Assembly: GCF_020509005.1 (NCBI RefSeq)
Contig: NC_063019.1
Location: 3,224,001 to 3,288,000 of the forward strand
Source: Fulvia fulva
Lineage: Eukaryota; Ascomycota; Dothideomycetes; Mycosphaerellales; Mycosphaerellaceae
Direction: 5' to 3'
Length of the DNA stretch: 64,000 nucleotides
Shown piece after piece: positions 56,495 to 64,000 of this stretch. The notes beneath the pieces are model-generated. The model was not told the origin of the DNA, did no database searches, and saw only the letters and a program-made list of their open reading frames with translations. Position numbers and translations under genes: made by a program. Position 1 is the first letter of the stretch. Every line of letters begins with the position of its first letter.

Positions 56495-57815
56495 TTACAA
56501 GTTGTTCGAATGATACCTGCAGTCATTGCGATGAGCCGTATTGCCTTCTTTCCTGATCTTCTAGAAAGACGCTAAGCATAGCCAGCAGAAGGTGTACCTG
56601 CATGTCGTACAGGTGACTTTGTCGCAGCCACTGTCAATAAACTGTTAGCTGACGGCATTTCAACAGACTGATGAGCAAAATGACTTACCTGATCTTCACG
56701 ACTCTGCGGCCACATTTCTTGCCAGGGCACAACTTGGTTTCATCGTCGATCATCGCGGCTGTAGATGCTTCTTCTTGGCGCAATCTGGCATGCAGAAGTT
56801 TGCTCTCCTTCTTCGTCTTCGCATGCTCGTTTTGCTTCCTCGTATACGCTCGACATGTCTCGCCAGCGTGCCAGTCTACACGACAGTTGATGCAGTGTTC
56901 GTGACCGCATTGGGCACATGTGAAGTGCTCATTGCCGTAGTGTAGCTGACCTGAGGAACACTTTGGCGCTAGACACCAGGTGAAACTATCATCAGTAGCC
57001 AGTGCGCTCTTGGCCTCCGCATCGAGGTATTGCTCGAATATGGCCGTTGTTGCTAGACGCTTGATGTCGAGCTGGTTGAGTTTGTTGCTACACTGCACGC
57101 ATGAGATCTGATCATAGCTCTGACTTCCGACTTGTACCTCCAGCCATTGTTGCCAGCATGTCAGACAAGTCTCAGCCTCGTGAGTCTCGGCACAGGCTTG
57201 AGGAACGCTGGGGAAACGTTCCTCTTCCGGACATTCGTGCTCGCATGTCGTGCATTGAAGCGCCGTTTCATTCTGCCCGGACGAGCTTCGCTTGCTTCTT
57301 GGCTTGGGTCTTGAGGTGACGGAGAGTGTTCTTGCGAGTTCTGAGGATGGAGCTAATCCTTGGAATAAATGCTCGTCCACTGCTTCAACGCCAGACATTC
57401 TCTCGAGCAATGCGACCTCGCTTTTTGCATCCGAGCCAACATGCTCTTCCGGGCGTGCTCGAACGACGTCCACCACATGTACGTCCGGCGCTGCATTGTT
57501 GATAGGCGGATCAACGATCACGAATGCTCGAGGCAATGCTTGTGCGTGAGCAGTTGCGAAGCACCACTGTTGATCGCCATCGCCGCGGCTCTTTTTCTTG
57601 CTGCGGAAACGCTTGACGCAGCGGCGATGTGGTCCGGTGATTCGATGCCATGCCGCTTTCAAGAGTTCTTTGACGATCCGTGAGGTTCCCAGTTTGAGCG
57701 TTGAGCGCGAGTCTTTCTCTTTGATGGCAGCCATAGCCGCCCGGGAGTTGAGACAGACCGCGCGTGTAGGCGTCGGGTTGAGTCCAGCTTGCAAACCGGA
57801 AGACGCGGGGACCAT
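56495..57815 (-). CDS. RBR (RING-IBR-RING) E3 ubiquitin ligase-like protein, in-frame TAG before last zinc ligands
   Basis: Minus strand, exons 57815-56689 and 56630-56495, with a 58-nt intron (GTAAGT...TTGACAG). RING1 begins LQCTTCEHECPEEERF, with CLTCWQQWLE and SYDQISCVQCSNKL. The IBR is FTWCLAPKCSSGQLHYGNEH and TCAQCGHEHCINCRVDWHAG. The Rcat part is KLCPGKKCGRRVVKISGCDK, VTCTTCRYTFCWLCL. After CLASF the frame has TAG at 56563-56561, then stays open and family-like for 21 more codons (KIRKEGNTAHRNDCRYHSNN) to a TAA at 56495. Those codons hold the final His and Cys of Rcat. Read literally the protein is 398 aa and lacks them. A GAG-to-TAG change would explain it. In known biology RBR ligases transfer ubiquitin through a Cys thioester in Rcat. 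The N-terminal 180 residues are unassigned. Confidence 0.82.
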
Positions 57816-59572
57816 TGCATTTGAGAAGAATTTAAGGTGGACCCGCTCGGCCCGTGCTCTGCAGTTGCAGGTGAATGAATGGAACAGATGTTTGTCTTAT
57901 GAATATGTAAAACCATCTCTTGTGTGGTTGGTCTAGAGTTTCCGTGAACTCTGGGATCACCTATCAATGTATTGGCGATCTTCCGCGTCCTGACTCAAAG
58001 GCAGTCGGCATGAACAAATGCAACCGACTTCGTCGTCTCTTGTTCCTCCAGGGATCAAGTTCGCGACGCCGTACTGCTGGAACCCCTTCTTGCGGGCGCC
58101 CGTGAAAGCATTTCGCAAGGACGTGAGTTCTCCAGCAGAGCTTGCTGGTGCCTGGTATACTGTCTCGGGTACGGGGCATCTTATGAGCATGGCGGCACAC
58201 CTAATTCGCCGACTCACTCCGGGCTGCAAGCAGGCTGACTGTTCTCGCGTCGTATTGGAGCTCCTGCTGGTCTATCTTGCTCGCGCATAGTGTCCTCGAC
58301 GAGGTGGTGCGCCCCTGCAGCGACATTGCTATTGCTACAGTACGTGTTAGCCAGATACTTCGTGCTGCTGGTCATGAGGAGGGTTGCTTCTGAGATATAC
58401 TTCTTCCCGGAATCCGTGTCACCCTCGCTACGACATATTGGTTCAGCTCTCGATCAAGTGTCCTTCTTTCGGTAAAAGCCTTCGGCAGAAGGCAACATAC
58501 CAAGCTGCAATAGCCAAGTTTACCCGAAGCAATCATCTTTGGGTCGACGAGCATCCAGCTACACACGGGCTTCAACAAATGCATGTGATGGATCTCTTTT
58601 GCTCTCCAAGGACAGCAGCCCCTTCCTTTTCGCGACCAGGTTTCTCTTCGCTTGAGACAGTCTTCAGCCCTGGGCTTGCCCTGCTCATCAGAACGATCGA
58701 TTGTCCTTCGCTTCCAAAAGACCGATAGTGCCTAGCATATAGGCGAGGCCAGCACGGCCAGGTAATGCATCGATGCATTTTTCTCGTATGCAGAACTGCC
58801 AAGCGATCAACGGTCGATCCCTCGTGTTCTGCTATAACCTCATGGCGGTAGCATTGGCAGTACGAATGCCAAGCTCTCCACCGCGAGCTGTCAGGAACAT
58901 TTTGCTTAGCACTGATATGGCGGCGCACGTCACGCTGCAGTGACCTGCCTGATTCGACATAGCAGCGATCCCACGTGCGACATTGGCAGAAGTGTAACCA
59001 GCAAGGTCAACCACGTGGACTACTCTCTCAGTGCCGCTTGCAATCTCATCTCGTGCCTGGAGTCAGAACTTCAGTGACGCATGTGCAGCCAGCGACCCAC
59101 GATGTGTTCGAACACGTTCCCTCTTGCCCGAGACTACTGCATGCCGCTTCCATCGCCCACTGTTGGGTGCTGTCGATCGAGTGCGATACGAAGTTGCCGA
59201 CCTTCACTTATCACATATTTGTCGATTCTTCGCTACGGATGGTGTAACATTCGTGGATGTATACACCTGAGACCTGAGGCCCAAGAAAAGAAGCGACTTG
59301 GACGTCGAACCCAAGAGCACTCACATTGTGTCAGTGGCACATTGAAGCTCAACATGTTGTATTGCATCGAAGCACCGTGCTGGGCGTTGCAGTCGGCTTG
59401 TATTCCAACAAGGTCAGCATGGAGGTATAAGTAGTTGCTAAGCTGAGCAAAAGGTCTGCCGACAGCACCTTTGCAATCACACCAAAGTTCGAATTCACCA
59501 AACACAAACTCAAGCAAGTAAGCAAGCAGTCCTGAGCATCCACGAGGGACAAAGACTTACACATTCTGCAGC
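57816..59572. other. 1.7-kb intergenic region, no supported gene
   Basis: Several short frames on both strands with no family, signal peptide or splice pattern. The final 150 bases form the promoter of the 6-Cys secreted protein. Confidence 0.5.
59426..59432 (+). promoter_or_regulatory. TATA-like box of 6-Cys secreted protein gene
   Basis: TATAAGT, 147 bases before the ATG at 59573, followed by a CAAG-repeat leader (about 59510-59530) of the kind seen in highly expressed fungal genes. Confidence 0.45.
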
Positions 59573-59914
59573 ATGCAATTCACAACCATTCTCCTCTCGC
59601 TGGCCGCGGCAACGTCAGCATTTGCAGCTCCAGCAGCAGATCCAGAAGCAAACCCATCGCCAGTCCTGGATGCAGTAGCCGACCCATGGATGGAATCGGA
59701 GCTCGAGACACGTCAACTTGGTGGATGTCTGGAAGCCTGCCGTGGTGGTGCAGATGGACTTCTGATATTCTGCAGCCGACTCCCAGTGCGTTTCGGTCCT
59801 GTGCCAGTCCGTGCAGCCTGCCAAGGCGCAGCTCGTGGAGTTGGCAGCAATCCGGGACAGAGTGCTTGCAGGGCTGCTTGCAACTTCATTCAGCAATTGC
59901 CATTCAACCAGTGA
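59573..59914 (+). CDS. small secreted 6-cysteine protein (effector-like)
   Basis: Single exon, 113 aa. Signal peptide MQFTTILLSLAAATSAFA, then an acidic Pro/Ala/Asp/Glu propeptide-like segment to about residue 47 (ends LETR), and a compact Gly/Ala/Arg-rich domain from about 48. The six Cys lie at 52, 56, 67, 83, 99 and 103: C-x3-C-x10-C-x15-C-x15-C-x3-C, a nearly symmetric layout with CxxxC at both ends, suggesting helices held by disulphides. The mature part is basic, unlike its acidic leader. I know no family with exactly this spacing. It may be an effector or an antimicrobial-type secreted protein; both are inference. A TATA-like box and CAAG-rich leader suggest strong, regulated expression. 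Confidence 0.78.
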   Translation: MQFTTILLSLAAATSAFAAPAADPEANPSPVLDAVADPWMESELETRQLGGCLEACRGGADGLLIFCSRLPVRFGPVPVRAACQGAARGVGSNPGQSACRAACNFIQQLPFNQ

Positions 59915-60014
59915 TTGGGTTGCAGGAGGTCAAAGGCGGCATTGGGAGATGGATCCTTAATGATGGAATGTACGTAGCGGTAGAGCAGTCATGTAACACA
60001 CCGCGGATATCCAG

Positions 60015-60291
60015 GCATCTATTGCCACGAAGTATCAGTCGTTCGATCGCACCTACGCAATAGACAGCTGGCTGGCCACCAAGTACGACACAGTATACGC
60101 TGCCATGGTGAGGCTGATATGCCCAATGTGATGATGAGCATCGATTCGGCTGCTGTCGGTCTAGAGATCAGCTCACGCAAGTGCTCGGTGGCGTCCCAAA
60201 CTTCTCGTTGGCCACCGTATTGATGAATTTGATGATCAACGACTCTTACAAGAAGGAGTCGGAGGAAAACAACAGCTTGAGGGAAGATTAA
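60015..60291 (+). pseudogene. orphan exon pair, 3' fragment of an unidentified gene
   Basis: Two coherent pieces joined by a good intron: 60015-60107 (ASIATKYQSFDRTYAIDSWL, ATKYDTVYAAM) and 60172-60291 (LTQVLGGVPNFSLATVLMNL, INDSYKKESEENNSLRED, stop TAA). The 64-nt intron has GTGAGG and GATCAG ends, and both pieces are in phase. The composition is protein-like, but no start or upstream exon is visible: a stop precedes the first piece and the 6-Cys gene lies immediately upstream. I do not recognise the family. Likely the tail of a gene truncated by rearrangement, or a terminal exon whose upstream exons I missed. Confidence 0.5.
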
Positions 60292-60588
60292 TAATCCGAC
60301 CTTTTGACCCAGGGTAGCAGTGACCTCATCTCATCAAGCTTCATACTGCATCCGTAGCTCCACAGGCTCCTCGGTCTATGCTATCATGTAATCAACACAA
60401 GCACGTCTTTGGAATCTCCACAGCTTCGCAAACATCTTATAGGCAAGTCATCTTATACTCACAAGTCCATCCAACCCTCTCAATCCAAACCCTCATCCAC
60501 AACCTTCAAGCTGTCTTCCACAATCCAGCCCCGCATCTCTCAACTCTCCTCCCACCTCATCACCACCCCACCACAAGCAACCTCCACA
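60292..60588. other. promoter and CT/CA-rich leader of SDR gene
   Basis: The last 180 bases are rich in C, T and CA repeats and lack an ATG in good context before 60589. No gene. Confidence 0.5.
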
Positions 60589-61332
60589 ATGACCACCAAA
60601 GCCATCGCCATCATCGCCGGCGTAGGTCCCGGCACAGGCGCAGCAGTAGCCCGCCGCTTCTCCAAATCCTACCCCGTGGTCCTCCTCGCCCGATCCCCCG
60701 AGAATTACGAGTCCCTAGCCCAAGAAATCAACTCCTCCGGCGGAAAAGCCATCGGCATCAGTACCGACGTCTCCTCCGAAGAGTCCGTCAAGAATGCGTT
60801 CGCAGCCATCAAGAAAGAATACGGCGACGCTCCAGCAGCAGCGGCGATCTTCAACGCCAGTGGCAAGTTCGTCCGGAAGGGGATCCTGGAACAGACCGTG
60901 GAAGAGTTCCACGTCGGACACGAAGTCTCCGTCAAGGGAGCCTTTATCTTCTCGCAAAACGCCCTCCCCCTCCTCCTCAAGCACGTCGAGTCAAAGGATG
61001 CGCAATACCCACCCACCTTGATCTTCACCGGCGCAACAGCATCGGTTAAAGCCAACGCGTTGATGTCGTCTTTCGCATCCGCGAAATTCGCATTGCGGGC
61101 ATTGAGCACCTCCATTGCGAAAGAGTTCGCACCTAAGGGCGTGCACGTTGCGCATGCGGTGATCGATGGGGTTATTGATATTCCACGCACTCAGGAGTGG
61201 TTGAAGGATATGCCGCCGGAGGCGAAGATTGGGGCGGAGGATATTGCGGAGGCGTATTGGAATTTGCATACGCAGAGTAAGAGGTGTTTTACGAATGAGA
61301 TTGACATTAGGCCTATGTTGGAGAAATGGTAG
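60589..61332 (+). CDS. atypical short-chain dehydrogenase/reductase
   Basis: Single exon, 247 aa from MTTKAIAIIAGVGPGTGAAV (ATG at 60589, context acaATGacc). The frame is open upstream only in the pyrimidine-rich leader. Rossmann fold with the nucleotide loop GVGPGTG in place of the usual TGxxxGIG. STDVSSEESV is the Asp segment and IFNASGKF replaces NNAG. In the active site the normal YxxxK is FASAK (SFASAKFALRALSTSIAKEF, 20 residues), with GATAS in place of the catalytic Ser region. The end VHVAHAVIDGVIDIPRTQEW identifies a defined fungal/bacterial subfamily that shares these changes, so they are probably ancestral and not decay. Reaction unknown; the missing Tyr argues for an unusual mechanism or a non-reductase role. 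Convergent with the next gene, 100 bp apart. Confidence 0.85.
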   Translation: MTTKAIAIIAGVGPGTGAAVARRFSKSYPVVLLARSPENYESLAQEINSSGGKAIGISTDVSSEESVKNAFAAIKKEYGDAPAAAAIFNASGKFVRKGILEQTVEEFHVGHEVSVKGAFIFSQNALPLLLKHVESKDAQYPPTLIFTGATASVKANALMSSFASAKFALRALSTSIAKEFAPKGVHVAHAVIDGVIDIPRTQEWLKDMPPEAKIGAEDIAEAYWNLHTQSKRCFTNEIDIRPMLEKW

Positions 61333-61432
61333 ACGGAGGTGGATCAAGGGGATGTTGGTAATGCAATTGCCTGCGCTATGGCAGTGGGGTATCACAAGGC
61401 TATCCAAAGTTGTCTCTTTCATAATCAATGCC

Positions 61433-62731
61433 TCAGAACAAGAATGTTGGAATGTCGTCGAGCTGGCTCTTTTGCTTGTCTTCCCTCCCTTTCTTTGCTC
61501 GTTCCGCTCGACGCTGCGCCATCGACTTGGATGCCAGAGCTTGTCTGACTGGTGAAGGCGATGGCTCACGCTTGATGTGTGTCCTGCCTTGTGTCTGACT
61601 GTCCCTCTCCTCCTTCACGACTTGCGACTGCAACTCTTCCTTGAACTGTTTGTCTGGTGAGAGCGCCTCCCTTCTCGCTTGCTTCTCTGCCTCTCGTCGT
61701 CTGGCGATTATAGTCGCTGCCCTTGACATCTTCGCGGGTTGTGCTTGACTGCTGGTCGAGCTCAAAGATTCCTTTCGACGAGGAGATGGGTCACGCACAG
61801 CTGCGGGCTTGACACTGTCGCGGCGGTTGGTGTTTCGCGTTGGCGATACAGTCCTCCTCTTTTCTTCATCCTTTCGCTCGCGCTCTGCTTGGGCTGGCCT
61901 AGCGAACTGCTTGAAGATTCCGACCTTCTTTTCAGGCTCTGGCATTGCTGGATTCTTCGTGGCCAGGGCAGCATGCTTCGCAGAAGTGCTGGCAGTATGT
62001 CTTCCTCTCGTCGCAAACACGTCCAGATCATGCTCATCTTCATCCTCTGTTTCCTCGTCCTCCTCAATCGCGGAGACGTCCGGCCTCCTGTACACATCCC
62101 TCGTCCTCCCGCCCGCCACCCTCGGCGTCCTCTGACTATTACTCGCAAACCCCTTCAAGCTCTTCCTCGGCGTAGAGTGACTAGCCGTCATCAGGCCAGC
62201 AAGCTGCGGATCCGCCATGAAGTCTTCCTCGTCATCGTCCACCAATCCAGCGTCCTTCCTCTTCTTGACCATCCCCTCGGCCTCCAACTTCAACCTCAAC
62301 GGCCTACTCTGCCCCGTCGTCCCATCCGTCCCATGTCCAATCATCCTCAAAGTCTCTGCACCACGAGCTTTCGCACGGCGCCTAGCGCGATCGTATTCGT
62401 CCTGGTGCAGCGGCAGAGAGAAGAGTCGAGCGGTCGAGGTGAACTCGTCTTCGACCATCATGTAGCGGTCGTCCATGGTGAAGCCTTCGCGCATGTACTC
62501 GACTAGTGGCGCGACTTTGGCTGGGGGAGGAGAGCTGGAGGGTTCGCGGTAAGGTCGCTTCTTTGGTTTGCGCTCGGGACTGCTGCTACTGCTGCCTATC
62601 GGTTCGAGGTCCGAGTTGACGAGGTCGCCTGGAGAGGATGAGCGCTTGCGGGCGGGTTTCTCTGATTGTGCTTTGCGTGGCGCTTCCCTCTTTTCTGAGG
62701 CTCCGGTGAGCCATGGCAGTGTTCGTGGCAT
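61433..62731 (-). CDS. conserved fungal nuclear-type protein, unknown function
   Basis: Single exon, 432 aa from MPRTLPWLTGASEKREAPRK. A short conserved core lies at about 85-150: LVEYMREGFTMDDRYMMVED, EFTSTARLFSLPLHQDEYDR, ARRRAKARG. The rest is charged and disordered, with acidic stretches (AIEEDEETEDEDEHD), a Lys/Arg-rich coiled segment (ARRREAEKQARREALSPDKQ) and a C terminus ending DDIPTFLF, which is typical of this family. Several basic clusters suggest nuclear localisation. I recognise the layout as a widespread ascomycete protein but know no function. Intact frame. Confidence 0.75.
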   Translation of the reverse strand: MPRTLPWLTGASEKREAPRKAQSEKPARKRSSSPGDLVNSDLEPIGSSSSSPERKPKKRPYREPSSSPPPAKVAPLVEYMREGFTMDDRYMMVEDEFTSTARLFSLPLHQDEYDRARRRAKARGAETLRMIGHGTDGTTGQSRPLRLKLEAEGMVKKRKDAGLVDDDEEDFMADPQLAGLMTASHSTPRKSLKGFASNSQRTPRVAGGRTRDVYRRPDVSAIEEDEETEDEDEHDLDVFATRGRHTASTSAKHAALATKNPAMPEPEKKVGIFKQFARPAQAERERKDEEKRRTVSPTRNTNRRDSVKPAAVRDPSPRRKESLSSTSSQAQPAKMSRAATIIARRREAEKQARREALSPDKQFKEELQSQVVKEERDSQTQGRTHIKREPSPSPVRQALASKSMAQRRAERAKKGREDKQKSQLDDIPTFLF

Positions 62732-63315
62732 CTTTGTAGTGGTGGACGTGTGCTCAGCCTGCGCAGGTGGTGATGTCTTTGACGCGTTTTAGTCGCGACG
62801 CTTTGGTGTTGCTGTGACTGGCGAACTGCATGACGAGAGCGAGGGGAAATATGTAAGGCTTGTAAGCAAGATATCAGTGATTGGGCAAGCTGAAGTCGAG
62901 CAAAGTTGTGAATGGGATGAGGTAGACGGTGTGCTTCAAAGAGAACCCTTCGAAGGCACCTTGCGATTCTCGGCCAAGGCCGGCCACCAAACGACCTCAC
63001 TGTTCATCATTCACTACTCCTCTCCTATCAATGACAACCACGATCATCTCAAATCACAGCGAACACCTTTGCGTAACATGCAGCACTTTGTCGGTGTTCA
63101 GAGAGCGAAACATGAGCTGAACCACGCTTGCTCCACCTTCAGCCGCTTGAAGGATTCTGTTGTGTCAGCCTGCGCCAGGTTCAAAATGTCTTCTGGAGCA
63201 GTAATGTCTCCTTCATTTGTATCTCTGCGTGTCGCTTGCTAATTTAACAGGCTGTAACATCCATCCAGTCCATCATAATCTCAAACAGCGCCTCGACACG
63301 AAAATCATACCTACG
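62732..63315. other. divergent intergenic region
   Basis: Shared promoter region between the nuclear-type protein and the small membrane protein. Frames at 62814-63242 lack family features. Confidence 0.5.
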
Positions 63316-63721
63316 ATGAGCTCCATCCAGAAGGCGGCCAGATGGCTACTCGTCCTTCACGGAATCGGCAACATTGCTCAGGGCACATTCTCCATTCTTC
63401 GTCCGGACTCTTTTGCGTCTGCTGCTGGACCACGCTTCCTGGGATCTCCAGACCAAGCGATCCAAAGCATTGGTAGAAGACGCCATGCGTTAACAGTCCA
63501 AGGTTACTGCTAACGAGGCAACAGGGCTGGGATCTCTCGGAGTGGGTATTTATGGTGCAGCTGGAGCACTATCCAATGATCGTCGCTTCTTCGTCGTCAC
63601 AGCTGCAATGAGGTTCCTATTCGGGCTGATCGTTGCAACGCAATGGGACTGGGACGCGAACTGGGAGGTCTTCGCCTACAAATGGGGCATCTGCTGCATT
63701 TCGGCAATGGCTGCGTCTTGA
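63316..63721 (+). CDS. small integral membrane protein, unknown function
   Basis: Two exons, 63316-63472 and 63525-63721, give 117 aa. The 52-nt intron (GTAGAA...CAACAG) is phase 1 and joins QAIQSIG to LGSLGVGIYGAAGAL. Start MSSIQKAARW at 63316; an upstream in-frame ATG at 63217 adds 33 residues without conserved character. Four hydrophobic segments: WLLVLHGIGNIAQGTFSIL, LGSLGVGIYGAAGAL, FFVVTAAMRFLFGLIVATQW, YKWGICCISAMAA. This four-helix layout, with a short charged loop SNDRR between helices 2 and 3, is like DUF4267-type fungal membrane proteins; that assignment is tentative. Confidence 0.7.
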
Positions 63722-64000
63722 ACGACACTTCCAGCTCGCGCGCCCTCACATCCCCGTTCTCGCAAGCGAGGCTGGAGACGATAGGTCACAGAGGCAGAGA
63801 TCGAGAAGCCCGCCACAGTAATGCGCTGATCAAGACTTAGCATTGCTGTCGCCGGAATGAGATGCCGATGAACGGAAAGGCTGGAAAGCCTTTGTTGGTT
63901 GGTAGGCTTGTGGGAGATGGGGAGACAATCAGGTTGGCGATCGAGGTGAGCAAGGCGATCATTCAGGTGGTGGCGAGCAACCAAGTGCTCGACTGCAATA
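63722..64000. other. 3' flank, no gene seen
   Basis: Ends at the window edge. Only antisense and shadow frames. Confidence 0.5.

Noticed and set aside
1..64000. CRISPR arrays, insertion sequences, riboswitches, telomere or rDNA repeats
   Set aside because: No regularly spaced repeats, terminal inverted repeats, transposase or TTAGGG runs seen; the sequence is ordinary fungal nuclear DNA.

Overview
The window is nuclear DNA of a filamentous ascomycete. The evidence is short introns (44-70 nt, GTRNGT...YAG), single-copy eukaryotic housekeeping genes, HET, BTB and Zn2Cys6 families, DUR3-type urea transport and small secreted cysteine-rich proteins. Gene content looks most like Dothideomycetes (Mycosphaerella-type), which is an inference. 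I see no telomere, rDNA, intact transposon, CRISPR or bacterial-type operon, and no AT-rich RIP-like block.

Layout. 0.8-1.3 kb: small Ser-rich protein. 3.6-9.0 kb: very large WD40 protein with a disordered tail. 10.6-12.3 kb: UPF3 (nonsense-mediated decay), convergent with a HET-domain gene (12.5-14.6). 14.6-17.6 kb: gene-poor. 17.6-19.2 kb: BBE-type secreted FAD oxidase with a frameshift near its C terminus. 20.0-25.3 kb: WDR48/Bun107-like deubiquitinase regulator and a DUF7053-type protein. 26.1-30.9 kb: a free-standing polyketide product-template (PT) protein, a Myb/SANT protein, a broken short-chain dehydrogenase and an Old Yellow Enzyme. 31-33.5 kb: gene-poor, one doubtful ORF. 33.5-38.4 kb: RNA polymerase III subunit RPC5/Rpc37, divergent from DDB1. 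38.9-40.7 kb: frameshifted polytopic membrane protein. 41.6-43.9 kb: urea transporter. 44.7-50.7 kb: two BTB paralogues in opposite orientation flanking chorismate mutase and Mdv1/Caf4. 50.9-53.3 kb: exonuclease-like remnant and two spliced small secreted proteins (a 10-Cys protein and a cyanovirin-N-like lectin). 54.1-57.8 kb: Zn2Cys6-type regulator with an altered zinc site and an RBR ubiquitin ligase with an in-frame TAG. 59.6-63.7 kb: 6-Cys secreted protein, orphan exon pair, intact atypical SDR, nuclear-type conserved protein, small membrane protein.

Conserved core genes (UPF3, WDR48, RPC5, DDB1, chorismate mutase, MDV1, DUR3) read cleanly through every exon. Apparent single-indel breaks or nonsense changes fall only in accessory genes (FAD oxidase, SDR, membrane protein, BTB, RBR). 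This suggests relaxed constraint on accessory genes, though homopolymer sequencing error is not excluded.

The most unusual item is the stand-alone PT domain at 26.1-27.1 kb. In known biology this fold is an internal domain of non-reducing polyketide synthases. Here it is a complete single-exon gene with the His/Asp dyad preserved, its own TATA-like box and no other PKS domain in the window.
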